DNA of 64,000 nucleotides from Polytrichum commune (taxonomy: Eukaryota > Streptophyta > Polytrichopsida > Polytrichales > Polytrichaceae). Location: contig OX485804.1 of assembly GCA_950295325.1 (NCBI GenBank), forward strand, positions 63,644,533-63,708,532. The letters run 5' to 3'. The notes under the pieces are model-generated. The model worked only from the letters and a program-made list of their open reading frames with translations. It was not told where the DNA came from and searched no databases. Positions 11,426-23,450 of this stretch are shown here, piece after piece (position 1 is the stretch's first letter; each line of letters begins with the position of its first letter). A program made the position numbers and the translations under genes.

Positions 11426-12269
11426 GGGCCACTTCACACGTGAGCTCGGGGGCCGGTGTGTTAAAAAGTTAAAGATATAGGTGCGAACAACCACTATTTT
11501 ATAGGGGGGTATTACTTTCAATTCTCTTCTTTTTTTCACATGCTATCATTATGTAACTTTCTACTTTGGGTTAATAGAAAAATGGCTTGCATTACTTATA
11601 ATTCCAAATTACCTATTATTCCATACCCTATAGTACTTTAAAGATGTCCAGTGCCATTTTTGATACCCTATATTACTCTTAAGTCCATTTATAATTTTTA
11701 GCCCCCATGTTTTTAAAATACCCTATCATTTGTTCGCACGTATATTGCTACTCCAACCAATGACTACCCCCCCCCCCCGAGCACGTGAGCCACGAGCCGT
11801 GACCGTGGAATTGTGGGAGCCCAAAAGAAAGTGTCCAAAGGCCGTCCCAACACACCTCCAAACTCATGTAGTGTGGTCACGGGCCCTCAAGTGTAGTGTG
11901 AAGTCACATGTGATCGGGCTCTTAACCAAATGCTATTTCGATGAATTTCTATTCATGCGGGTTTTCATGTATGATACATTAGAATGAATCAACGGTTTTG
12001 AGCGTTTGGAGTGCCATGGTCTTTCAGTTTGGTGTTAGGTCTACCTCCAAGAGGTGGTTTTTGAAAATAATCCAAGTGATCATGAAACATGATCCATTTG
12101 ATGGCACGTAGGAATCCATGTAGACTGTACATCCATCTTGCATTCACGTACTCCGTTGGTCCCTCAAGCATAGTGTAAAGCGAACTTGGACCGGCTCCGC
12201 CTTTTCCACCCATGAGAGTGCGTGAAGTGCAATGGTCACAGGCTCACAGTCTCGTGTGTGAAGTGGCCC
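11426..12269 (-). mobile_element. Harbinger-like TIR element, copy A, with nested insertion
   Basis: The ends are GGGCCACTTCACACGTGAG and, inverted, GGGCCACTTCACACACGAG, flanked by TTA on both sides, as expected for PIF/Harbinger elements. The interior matches the element at 13413-13917 in reverse orientation over almost its whole length. A 337-bp hAT-type element is inserted near the left end; without it and the duplicated 8 bp the copy is about 499 bp, close to the 505 bp of the other copy. Frames inside it are non-coding shadows. Confidence 0.85.
11445..11781. mobile_element. hAT-type MITE nested in the Harbinger-like element
   Basis: A 337-bp insertion beginning CTCGGGGG and ending in a C run followed by GAG, flanked by a perfect 8-bp duplication CACGTGAG (11437-11444 and 11782-11789). 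Its termini resemble those of the elements at 8886 and 44358. The interior is only vaguely similar, so it is probably a different subfamily mobilised by a related transposase. Confidence 0.85.
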
Positions 12270-12539
12270 TTAGATCTTACTATATTCCTCACGAGAAGAC
12301 TACTATTCGTAGTTACACAATGCTATAAATATTTATCGAGAATGTAGCATTTTACCAAGTTATTTATGTTCTATGATATCCAGACAACCTATTGAACTTT
12401 CATAAGTAGAAATTGTACTCTTGAGTAGATGTTATTGCATTGCATAACTCCGAATAATAAGACACGCTATTTGGGATAATCTGTGTTACAACTTGAACCC
12501 ATACTACACGATGCTGAGAGAACAAGACCCAGATACATC

Positions 12540-12973
12540 AAAGCTATTTGTAAAGTGCCTCAAAGAGGGACGAAATTTTGAAACCGTGGGTTCGATCCTT
12601 CTTTGAGAAAACTTTCTATTATGTGCTCGTTAGCTCGTCATGTATTAGAGTCTGTTTTGAAAGTTGGGTGAAGCTTTTGGGACCTTTTCTTTTCACCTCT
12701 ACAATTTGAGAGAATGTTAGGCTCTAAAGTAGGGTATACACATGGGACCCGTTGATTTAAATCCCAGATTTGTCTATGCAAGGCTTAGCTTGGCCCACCT
12801 ATCCTAGTAGGACAAGCTAGAAAGTTGGTTTTTATTAGCCCGACACCGCTCTTTGTGTATAGTAATTTAAGCATCAAGAAGAAAAATTGGGTGCCTTTGT
12901 GTTGGTTCTCAACAAGTTAGGGTTCGGGTCTCAACCCATGGTTCCATCTCCTATACTTTACAAATAACTCTAT
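12540..12973. mobile_element. TIR repeat family T1, copy 1
   Basis: Both ends carry an 'agctatttgtaaagt / actttacaaataactct' inverted repeat, followed inward on each side by a tRNA box-B-like motif ('gggttcgatcc' on the left; 'gggttcgggtctc' with 'aacccatgg' on the right). Related copies lie at 24953-25367 and about 51965-52263, with an end fragment at about 15427-15520. Shared internal words include 'aagctag', 'gcaaggctagcttgg' and 'cctactaggat'. There is no coding capacity. Confidence 0.65.
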
Positions 12974-13412
12974 CATCCTTCTCAGCAACTGGGCATAAAA
13001 TCTACAAGGTGTGTGGGTGTTATTCGGTTCATTTTTTTCATGTTCTCCCAACTTCTACCAATTAGATTTACACACTAGAATTTGTGTTGCATTAGCAAAT
13101 CTATGACGAAGCATCAACACAACTAGATTGAAAACTGGATTTCTCTTACATAGTTATGCTTTCGGAAGTGCATGTTTGGTAAATCCTTTTCTTATCATGT
13201 TATAAAAATAGAAATCCATATTAAGAGGCTCAAATAGTGGGGTGGTTTTCTCTTAGTGAGACCCTTGTATTACAAAAAATTGGTTCTGAAACAATATATC
13301 CCATCAAAAATCAATCAATTTTTGTACAGAGAGTTGGTTTTGGATTCTTTCTATGCAACCCTAAGTACCCAAAAACTCCTCAATTAGAACAAACCATAAC
13401 ACTTCATATTGA
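12974..13412. other. no gene seen
   Basis: AT-rich sequence without a recognisable gene. The short open frame at 13237-13446 runs into the following transposon end. Confidence 0.4.
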
Positions 13413-13917
13413 GGGCCACTTCACACACGAGACTGAGAGCCCGTGACCATTGCACTTCAAGCACTCTCATTGGTGGAAAGGGTGGAGCCGGTCCAAGTTC
13501 GCTACTTCACACTACGCTTGAGAGACCAACGGAGTATGTGAATGCAAGATGGATGTACAATCTACATGGATTCCTACATGACAATAAATGGATCACGTTT
13601 CATGGTCACTTGGATTATTTTCAAAAAACCCCTCTTGGAGGTAGGCCTAACACAAAACCATTGGGAGACCATGACACTCCAAACGCTCACACCCGTTGAT
13701 TTATTCTAATTTATCATGCGTGAGGACCCGCATGAATAGAAATTCATTGAAATAGCATTTGGTTGAGGGCCCGGTCACATATGACTTCACACTACACTTG
13801 AGGGCCCGTGACCACACTACATGAGTTTGGAGGTGTGTTGGGACGGCCTTTGGACACTTTCTTTTGGGCTCTCACAATTCCATGGTCACAACTCTTGGCT
13901 CGTGTGTGAAGTGGCCC
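13413..13917 (+). mobile_element. Harbinger-like TIR element, copy B
   Basis: A 505-bp element with ends GGGCCACTTCACACACGAG and, inverted, GGGCCACTTCACACACGAG, flanked by TGA on both sides. It is the intact counterpart of the reverse-oriented copy at 11426-12269. Related copies are the 140-bp deletion derivative at 57802-57941 and the diverged copy at 61019-61513. It is non-autonomous: the 96-codon frame at 13409-13699 starts outside the element and has no domain. Confidence 0.85.
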
Positions 13918-14185
13918 TGAATTAACTAGACGTATTACATATCTACTTAGAACTAGCACTATAGTAATGCGGAAGTATTACATCTAGCCTACATGGATGT
14001 AATGCCTTTTGTAGTCAAACATCTTCTAAGTTTGGTCACAAAATGTCAACGTCGCTTTAGGGTTACCTCAGATCTGATCAAAAGTCACTGCAAATTCTAC
14101 TTATTATTAATTTGTAGTGTTTGCAGAATGCGAGGATGGCATTTTTTCGGTTTCAAGAGCCATGGATCTAGCTGGTTGTTTAATG

Positions 14186-14363
14186 GTTGTTTTTGAGACA
14201 GAAGGCCGACAGGCCAACGCCAAAGCACAGGAGGCAGTTGACCACCTGGCAAGTTTTCCGTCAAGTAGAGAGGAGATTTCACAGCCGGGATTCGAACCGC
14301 CAACCTCTTCCTTGAGATTTGGGTATCTCTCCACCACCATCCGGTAGTTTAAGGTCATCTCGG
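14186..14363 (-). mobile_element. tRNA-derived SINE family S1, copy 1
   Basis: Read on the minus strand, the copy starts near 14363 with 'cgagatgacc'. It contains a perfect Pol III box-B-like GGTTCGAATCC at about 14290-14300, and continues with 'tctctacttgac' and 'gcctcctgtg'. A homologous plus-strand copy at about 46380-46555 ends in a long A-rich tail, which identifies the family as a SINE. The frames at 14097-14358 are translations of this repeat, not genes. Confidence 0.75.
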
Positions 14364-14892
14364 ACCACTGGTTGTTTAATGGTCGAAGATCACTCTGGAC
14401 GAGCCTCTTAATAAGTTATATATGTATATTATTCATCTTATATGTATATTACATTATATCATATTTATATATGTGTGTGTGTGTGTTGTGGTCCTCGCTC
14501 GCTCGCTCAGTGGTTTACATCCAGATGTTACAATTTACATACAAACCTACTTGAAGTTGGTACTTTCTCTCCTCCCTTGAGAGGCTTCGTAGTCTACATC
14601 ATTTTTTGAAGTTTAGATCTTGTGTTGTCCTCACCGTAAACGAGTGAGAGAGCGAGAGAGAGAGAGAGACGCTCTCTATCCCAATTTCACCTTTTCAACT
14701 TTCATACTTGAATGGCGTCAAAATCTGTCCATTCGTTCATGTGCATGATCCATCATTATTGGGAGGTATAAGTGGGGATTACTTACGGGATGTGGACATT
14801 GGCCTTCAAACCACACGAAACGGTGGTGTTTACGCTACTTTGGACTTTTGATGAGTTTGAAAATTAGCAAGAGGTTTTTGAAAGGGCGGATG
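14364..14892. other. spacer with (GT)n, (GCTC)n and (GA)n tracts
   Basis: Simple repeats lie at about 14470-14486 (GT), 14497-14510 (CTCG) and 14652-14669 (GA). No gene is supported. Confidence 0.6.
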
Positions 14893-15440
14893 GGTAAACC
14901 TCCCCCTACGAGCTTTTCGGGGGAGGTAGATTCGGGCAAGGGCAGCCCCCCCAAAAAAGAAATTGACAGTTTCTGGACCCGACTGGAAATTTATGCCCGT
15001 CCTGTCCGATTTCGAAAAAACCATCGCCTTTGCATTTTTGGAGGTCACTTATCCACAAGTCCCATATTGAGAGCACTTCACCTTCAGGGTCCAAAATCCA
15101 ATCTATATGTTCACTTTCATTGAGTAAATAAGCATTTGATTGGGATTTTGTTTTCGAAGTGAAATTGTCAATAAAACATGTAATTAACTTGGAAGTCCAA
15201 ATTATTACAAAACCCTCATTAGCAATGATTTTATAAGTTTTGTAACTTACCATCGAGAGGGTCTTCATCATTCTAATATGGAACTAAAATTAGTGGTTTT
15301 TTTTATAACATTCTAGTTAATACCTTCTACTTTCACAAAGTATCCATACACATTGCAACTAATAAAGTGTGATTGAATGTCATTAAGTTTAAATAACCGT
15401 ATTAGAAGGTAAAATAACACATTCAATAGAGCTATTTGTA
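14893..15440 (+). repeat. solo copy of the long inverted-arm repeat
   Basis: This stretch, starting near 'taaacctccccctacgagct', matches the left arm at 42369-42845 and, inverted, the right arm at 45380-45865 over nearly 500 bp. Landmarks include 'cccatattgag' with 'gcacttcacctt', an 'aataagca' motif and 'gaagtgaaa'. It has no partner arm here, so it is either a solo remnant or an independent insertion. Frames on both strands at 14830-15271 arise from the repeat. Confidence 0.7.
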
Positions 15441-15659
15441 AAGTAAAGGAGATGAATCCATGGGTTTAGTTCCAAACCTTGAGTATATGAGAATCAACAT
15501 AGACTCACCCAAGTTTAATCTACAATTAAACTTACAAGCCCCCCCCCCCTTCCCCACCTGGTGTATGGGCTTCAACATGCGCAATAACATGTATTTAGTC
15601 TACAATTAAGTCCCAATTGAACAACTACTAAATTTTCAAAAGTTCAAACGTCATTTAAA

Positions 15660-15990
15660 ATAAACTTATTATTGGACTCCAAGTGCATATATATTAGGTT
15701 GACATGTATCAACACCTTAATGTATTTGAACATTGAGGTTTGAATACAACACCGGGATGCCCTTGGATGCAAATATCTTAAAGCCTTGATATTATCACGA
15801 ATGTTACTTGTGATAATGTGTTTTTTCCTTCCTAGGTATAATGTACTTTACTATGTAAAATTTCAAGCCCGTGAAATTTGAATATAAGAATGTAAGACTT
15901 GGCGAGTGACTCATGAAAATTTTGTATAGTTGGGTGGTACATCAAACCCCATAGAGCTTTAAAGGCCTATGAAGTCGTGCATAATAACAT
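15660..15990 (+). repeat. diverged single arm related to the 20.0-20.8 kb foldback
   Basis: Shares the 'gcccttggatgcaaa' word, an 'aatataagaatgt' word and the order of flanking motifs with the arms of the foldback at 20025-20810. It is heavily diverged and has no facing arm. Confidence 0.45.
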
Positions 15991-18900
15991 CACCATATAT
16001 GATGAGTGGCACTCATCGTTACTTAATCAAAGCATGGAACTAGTACCACGGCATCTAAGTTCATAGACATGTAAGTTGCCTATATACAAACCTCGGTGGT
16101 TGAGTTGGGGCAATCTATTCATAATAAATTTATAATACACTCTCGTAATTAAGCAAGAATATAATAATCAAATTTCAAAAAATAATTTATATTAAGGTTT
16201 AGTAAGATGTAAGAAAACATAGTCTTATTCAACAAGCTTTTGAATCTAAACTTCTTATTATATCTTTTGACCCTTGCATAACAAATTTTCTCATTTTGTT
16301 TTTTATTGAGGTCGATCCCGTCAAAATGACACAGTCGAGTTCTTCATGCTTTTGAGCTTTATGTATTCTTATTTTCATTTTTTTTGGCATAATTTGAAAA
16401 ATCAATTACAAGAACAAAACCAAAATACAACCACCTCGGGAGAACTAGTGCAACTTTTGAGTTCTTTGTAAGAGATTCGTCGGGAGAATGTGATATGATG
16501 AAAGGAAAACAACTATACTAGCTAGAAGAAAATTTTGGATTTTGCCCCGGCCACATGGTTTAGAAAGTATGTTATGGGAAAGGACAAAAGTCACCATGAA
16601 CTTGACATTCCACGTGAAGAGTGTTGGCCACGTGAGCCTCAATCGGTACACATGAATTTGGTAAGGAATTTGTATTATACGTGAAGTTGTGAACACATAC
16701 TTTATGCAAGCTTTTGCACTTTTGTATATGAACACCAAAAACATGTATCATACCTGATGTGAAGTGTGTACAACCTTATTATGACGAATTTGGTACGTTC
16801 AAATTTATGTGGACCTATGAGCATATATGACACGGGTAGAAACACACACCCAAAAAAATCCCATTCTTAAGCGGCATGGTAGCACGTTGGCAAGTCTTTT
16901 GTGACAACTATAATGTTTGTCTAAAACCAACCTCTTGTCCAAGAGCAAAAGGGTTATTAGATCTCCTCACAATGTTTCATCCATAACGGTGTGTTATCAT
17001 CCATTATAACATGCCTTTATGGATGATAACACGCCTTTATGGATATTTTGTTCACGAGTTTATCTATTATGACCGAGAACTAGATCAAGTACTAGGTGGA
17101 TGATGGACTTGCTACATCCGCAATTCATTATCCAATATCCTTTGGATGGTTGTCTTGTATATCATTCACGTTTGACACCTTCAAACGACCTTCAGTAATT
17201 TTCATGAGCACACATGTAGCATAAATAGCTTGAGTACACACACTGTTGTTGCAGTTAGTTGTTAAATTTCCTTTCATCAATTATGTAAACCATGAACTTT
17301 GTAATGCATTCCAAGGCTCGTGTTGATATATATGCAGTATATATATAGAGAGATGACTTTTCAAAACTTTTACAAAGTTTGAACTTCCTCTTTTCAGAGG
17401 CCAAATCCTTCAACAACTTCTTCATTGCAATACAAGGGTGGCTGGGTGGGAATTTTCACAAGACTCTTTCTATTTTCATTGCATCTTCCTACTTGGTAAC
17501 ACAATAGCATTTTGCATAGTATAGTTGTTTGCAATCATGCTTATCTATATGTTGTATAACCTGGATATTTTGTGTTGTAACCCACTTTGCTTTGCAAGAC
17601 TATGTACCTTACTTAGGGTTTCCGCTATAACATGGTATCCAACAACAAATGTTTTAAGTTTGACTGTCCCATACCTTTGAGGTTTAATCACCTATCTTCT
17701 TGCTTCACTACAAAGTACACATATCTACTCCACCACATGTATGGAGTACTTACTAAGGAAATGTTCCTAGTAACATCAACCAATAGAAATGCTTAAAATG
17801 TCATAATCTCAATACATCCTTGTATTGAGAGTGTGAAGGGTCTGCCTCACCTGTGCCCATGCAACCAACCAACAAACATTTGAGGATTAGTTACGTACAC
17901 GAGGTAAATAACAGCAAGACCCAGTTGTTATCAATGTCGCACACACATAAACAACATCAAATGCATTGCAGTATTTCAAATTATAACACTCATTGCAAAA
18001 TGACATATGGGTGTTCAAACCTGATCCTTGGCCATGACTGGGTTACTCCAAGTAGAATACTCCTCTTGGTGATTCGTCCTAGTTTCTCTCACTTTCCACG
18101 CGTATCTACTATTCTAGTGAGTATGCACAAAGTCACCTCACCTTACGCTTGCATGAATGGTAAGAAAAGGAGGCTTCTTTTAGGGTTAGGGATTTATATT
18201 GGAGTTCTTACCTATGGTAAGTTTTTCCAAACCCTATTTTTTTACCATGGGTTACAGACGTGATTCACAGTTGTATTCATGGTTACTTTGCACCTTTCAT
18301 CTACATCCTTGTTACATATCCGGTATGGAAAGTATGACCGTTTTCCATGTATGTATATGTAGGATCTCTTGATTGTATTGTCATCTATTTATAAAGAAAA
18401 TAATTTTTAGTTGACTAATGTGAAAGTTTATAATCACAAAGTGTTTAATATCATGGCCTTGATCAAGAACTATAGAGAGAGAGAGAGAGAGAGAGAATTT
18501 TATTGCTAGAAAATATACAAGGTCATTGAGACACAAAAAGAGAAAGAGAAAGAGACAACTATGTGAAGTGCATGTTATGGAATCAGATAACCTCACCTCA
18601 ACAAGGTACACACTTTCCATGATCAACTAAACTAACATCAAAAGACTTGATTTTCCAAGAAATCTTAGAGCTTGATTAACCGAAGAGTAAATTAGTGGCT
18701 CCTCACAAAGCATCGAAGTTGTCAAGAATATCTTCATTGTCTTGAGTTGAGACTCTTCTTCATTAAGGACTTTCAAGCAACCCCTACCAAGTAGCCGGGC
18801 CACCTTCTTCTCTTCCCACTTGCAAATGTTGGAGAAACTTCAAGTTGTTGTGCTCTAGAGCCCTTGGATTTCTCTTCATTTTAACCCTCAATGTCTTTTG

Positions 18901-19342
18901 AGACCACATTGTGATCGTCACATCATTCCTCCAACCCCCTTAGCACTTGTCAGAGGTCTTTTCGGAAAAGAGGATATGTTTTGAAGATAGTGTTCACAAA
19001 TTTCTTCATTTTGGTGTTTAGAAAAAATAGATTCAAATTTAGCGTAATATTTATGGTTCTCTAATAAGCTCATAGTCAACCTCCCAACCGGTGAACGAAT
19101 TTCCCAACGGAATTGTTATATGATGAAAGTAATGACTTTCAATCTTTGAATTGTGTTTTCCTCCAAAGACTTGTTGGGAATATTTTTCTCTATCCACACA
19201 AAAAACTTAAATATAGTGAGAATTAAAATTAGCTATACTGATATGTGCAATTAAGTTGCCCCATGCTAATTAATTGACAACCACACTATTTTTAAATATG
19301 TATTACTAAAGTAAGAAACATGTGAATTATCATTTTACTGTG
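15991..19342. other. 3.3 kb without a supported gene
   Basis: No protein domain or RNA gene was recognised. A short inverted repeat, GTGTTATCATCCAT with its complement, lies at about 16990-17031, and a (GA)n tract at about 18473-18495. The 136-codon frame at 17853-18263 and the 99-codon minus frame at 16445-16744 show no recognisable motif. Confidence 0.45.
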
Positions 19343-19506
19343 AACACCATATTTGAAATTTTGGGAGATTTCCAGTCTCCCAATTTGATGACAGTTTAGG
19401 TGGAGTTGACCTAAAATGTACCCAGTGGGTACATTTTAGGTCGACTCAACCTAAACTGTATTTTCCCAAAATCATGGAATTTTCCCAAAATTTCAAATAT
19501 GGTGTT
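19343..19506. mobile_element. 164-bp foldback MITE
   Basis: The two halves are almost fully complementary. The left end AACACCATATTTGAAATTTT is matched inverted at the right end, and the centre is the palindrome 'acccagtgggt' at about 19419-19429. TGTG lies on both sides and may be a short target duplication. The transcript would fold into one long hairpin. Confidence 0.85.
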
Positions 19507-20024
19507 TGTGGTTTCTATACAAATGAATACACAATGATGTAAGTTTTTCTAATTTGATTTGGACTTGTGACAACTTGCATGGATAAGGAGGTAATGCCAA
19601 GGGTAGCCAATTTGCACATATTATTGTTAAATATCATTTTCAAATCATTAAAAATAATGAATTATTATATTTTTCATCCTAAAATATGTCATAAGTCTTT
19701 ATAAGGTGAATATAGCTACAAAATATCCATGCAATCTAATCTCATCTCCAGTTTATAAAGTTTATTTTTCCTTCTTTGAAAATTCTTATGCAAAGCTTGT
19801 TACCTTATATAGAAGGTCCAATTGCATACATGCAATTTTCAACTTTGTACCAATAATATTGCTTCATGAATGTTTCATGAATCAACTCTCTCTCTCTCTC
19901 TCTCTCTCTACATAATACCTTGAGGTCACCAAGGGTTAGCAGAGGGACTATAATTAGATAATGCCATTGATGCTCCTTCTTGACTATTTGAGGTTTCTAA
20001 GAATGTCCAAAACTCTTATGCATG
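19507..20024. other. no gene seen
   Basis: AT-rich spacer with a (CT)n tract at about 19882-19909. Confidence 0.5.
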
Positions 20025-20810
20025 TAAGAAGCATCCCTAACCTTGGTCCTCCCCATGCACAAAAAATGTGTATACAAGCTACATGCTTTCATTTTCAGCC
20101 AAATATATCAAAACTAACCCTATCTAAAATTACCTAATTTTTCAAGTGCACTTTCAATATAATTTGATTCAATGCCTTGATGATATTAAATATTCTAGTC
20201 CAAATATGCATCCAAGGTGCCCTTGGATGCAAACATATATGTCGTATTTTGATCATCAATGTCAAGTATGAGTATATTTGTATTTCCTCCTTGATATAAG
20301 ACAATGTATATAATCAAAATTTCAAAGCCTAAATATATAAGAATGTGACTTTTGAACTTGACGAGGCCCACATAAATTGTGTATATGGTCATATATTGAG
20401 ACTGTATGTCCCTTTTAGGCTAGAGGACTGGGGTCCCAATATATGACCATATACGCAATCTATATGGGCCTCACTTAGCTCAAAACTCACAATTTATATA
20501 TTCAACGGTTCTTATACATTCTCTTATGTCAAGGAGAAAACAAAAATACACTCATACTTGACATTGATGATCAAAATATGACATATATCTTTGCATCCAA
20601 GGACACACATGTTGTGTATTTGAACATACATCTTCAACAACATCAAGATATTCAACCCATTGTAAAAGTGCACTTGAAAAATAAGTTAGTTTTAGATATG
20701 GTTACCTTTGGGATACTTAGTTGAATATAAAGTATGCAGCTCAAATATAAGGTTTTTTGCATGGAGAGGCCTAGTCTATCCCTCTTGGTTGCTTAAGGGT
20801 TAAGGATTAT
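20025..20810. mobile_element. large foldback with arms of about 380 bp
   Basis: The left arm (about 20025-20400) and right arm (about 20430-20810) are inverted copies. For example, 'gatcatcaatgtcaagtatg' near 20260 appears inverted near 20560, and 'tatggtcatatattg' near 20383 is mirrored near 20438. Outer parts of the arms also pair, such as 'tttttcaagtgcactt' with its complement near 20670. The central unpaired spacer is only about 30 bp. No coding sequence is present. Confidence 0.85.
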
Positions 20811-20959
20811 TACTAACCAAAAGTTTATAAGATATGAAGATGACTAGTGGCAAGGCGTGGCACATTCATTGATTCACCATTATTGGCTAATACATGTACT
20901 AGGTAGGGGTTAAGTATAGCTAAACCCTATGAGTTGCATAATAATGAAATAAAACTTAA

Positions 20960-23450
20960 TAGATTTTAAAGTCCGGGAAGTCAAAAGGCTAAATGGGCTT
21001 GAAAGTACATCCCGTTTAGTGTACAAATTGATGGTGTCAAATTGACTAAATCCCTAAAGTGCTAAAGTGCGGTAGCCTTTGTGAGATAGAGGCTAATATT
21101 AACTTGCTACTCCATTTGATGTTAGTCAAGTTGTCTCCAACGTCCCATTTGGTTATTGCTTACTTCCATCCTATTGATGATGCCAATGAATTAATCCCAT
21201 GCCCTCCAGGCCACCTTATAGTCCCAAAACTTGTGAGCAATGGTCTCCAAAATGTCCCTCATGCACATATGGCATTTGTCATCCATGTCAGTAATGAAAT
21301 GGGAACTTTAAGAATTCACAACCACAGTTTTGTGCCAAAGTGCCGTTTTGTTTTGCTTCTCATTTTATCCCACACATTGCCTCACTTAAGCTTGAGGTCA
21401 TGATGAAGAATGCCATGCCATTTATTTGGAATTGACCTAGGAGGGGTTGTTTTGCTTGAAGCAAATCTCTCCCTACAACTTTGGTATAACTCAAGAAGGT
21501 TTCCCCTTATTGCCATTTGATTTTTTGCAGGTCAATCTTAATAGAATTTTGTCTTCCCACATACATGTCCAGGATTGGTTCTTGGAGACCTATTTTAATT
21601 TCCATGATCCTGATAAGAGTGGAACCACATGTTTTTAATGTTAATTTCAAGTATTTGGTTCCATCATGTTGATGATTGTGGAGTGAGGAGGCACTTTGAA
21701 GTATTGCAAAAGGGGGGGGCGGGGGGGACAGAGCTTGCGAGTGCTCCTCAATGATAGGACAAAACCTTGGGCATTGCGTCTGCTTCAATTGAGTTGTAAC
21801 ATCCCACCTAGCTACCTCTTGGTGTTTGTCTGGCACGTCATCATGCTAAGTACAAAATAGATGAGAGTGAAGGTGTATATTGGCAACTTGAGCAATGCCA
21901 TCCCATGACATTGGAGACACTTGACTTGCTTTTTGAAAACCCAATACTTTAGATTTTGCTATTCCATCAAAGACTGGTTTGACGGACTTGGTAGCAATCA
22001 GTAGGTGGGAGAACTAGGATATGCTCATTGATGCTCTTCCATGCTTCCCCAATTTGTTTCGAAATGGGTGATCCAAGATATGGAAGGTGCTTTCTAAGGA
22101 ATATCCACCAAACTCTCTTGTTCCATTTATTCATGCGGTCGGGTCTAGCACACCATATCCAAAACCTAAGAAGAATGTGAAGGTTGGTATGCCCATCATC
22201 AAAAGATTTTACTACACATTTGACGAGGGGGCTCCAGGTAACCACCTTAGGGTTAGTGAGGCTTAATCCTTCATGTTTGAGTTTTGCGCAACAATCAACC
22301 CATGCCATGGCCACCCATGCTCTTATGTGCATGAGTTGCCCAACCCAAAGATAGACTCTAAAAATGGCATGGATGTGTTTAATTGCTTTCTATGATTCAA
22401 CCCACACAAACACAAAGAACCAAAGAGTTGAAGCATGCTCATAATTCACAATTAATCTCCTTTAAGTAATCATCCAATAAGTAATCTTCTTGCAAATTTT
22501 ACCCATAAGGAACTCATCCACATCCAAAGAGAGCCCAAATGTGGTACCTAGTAGTTTAGAGAGGTATTGTTCTACGCCCACAACCATTGATATTGGTCAA
22601 GACATGTGGGTTTGTCACTGATGTGCTCTGCCAATACGATACTAATTTATCCCAATTCATCTTAAATCTAGATGCAAGGCTAAGTGTGTATGAGATATCT
22701 TCCATATTCCTAACACTCTCGTGCCTACCTCTATCATAACTGATGTGCCATATGCATATTGTGAAATAATATATTGTTCTGCACTATTGGGGAGTTTTAC
22801 CCCTCCTAGTCTTCCTACATGTATTGCCTTCTTAACCATATGATTAAGCACCTCGCCAACGATGAGGAAGAGTTAGGGTGCTAGAGAGCACCCTTACTAG
22901 ACTCCTCTTTGTATGGGAAATAATTTGGTGGGTTGCACGTTAATGTTAATTATGGCTTGGGCGTCTTCAAAGAGGAGTTTAACCATTCTAATGTACTCCT
23001 CACAAAGGCCAAATATCCACATTGCCTAAATTACAGTGTCGTAGGCTTTGGCAAATTTTGGTTTGGGAAATACTACCTCTTGGTCACTTTGTTTGGCCCA
23101 TTCAAGTGGCTCATGTTTTAACAACATATTATCCAAAATGTAGCGGAGGGGTAAAAAGGTAGTTTGATCTAGGCTAATGATCTACATTAGCACATGTTGC
23201 AACCTACCTTGTAAGGCCTTTGCAAACACATTATAGGTCACATTCAAGAGGGTTATAGGTCTCTAGTTCCAAAGTTTATACAATTCAACTTGCTTATGTA
23301 GAAGAGTGATAACCCCTTTCGTCGTTCTTGTCAACAACCCACCCTTCCCAATTGCTCCTTAATCATCTCAAAAGAATCCCCTCCAATGACATGCCAATGG
23401 TGTATGAATTGTGTGAAAAATGTCCATTGAGACATGGACCTATGATTCGG
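20960..23450 (-). pseudogene. decayed LINE retrotransposon (copy 1)
   Basis: Minus-strand translation gives scattered reverse-transcriptase motifs in the right order. WRPITLLNVTYNVFAKAL lies near 23260-23210, followed by an LPLRYILDNMLL-like segment, then EWAKQSDQEVV and FAKAYDTV near 23100-23030 (the conserved 'K.D..KAYD.V' block with damage). A downstream C-terminal segment at 21967-22332 contains SLTNPKVVTWSPLVKCVVKS and KQIGEAWKSI-like motifs. Frames are broken by stops and shifts, the catalytic YADD was not found intact, and no endonuclease was recognised. The 20960-21090 end shares sequence with the 3' end of the second LINE (43110-43250), including 'gtccgggaag' and 'gagata.ag.ctaat'. 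Confidence 0.75.

Noticed and set aside
14097-14358. Overlapping frames on both strands as small genes, or a tRNA gene
   Set aside because: They are translations of a SINE copy. The box-B motif is intact but no full tRNA cloverleaf can be drawn.
21059-21403. 114-codon plus-strand frame as a gene
   Set aside because: It is antisense to a decayed LINE whose motifs are on the minus strand.
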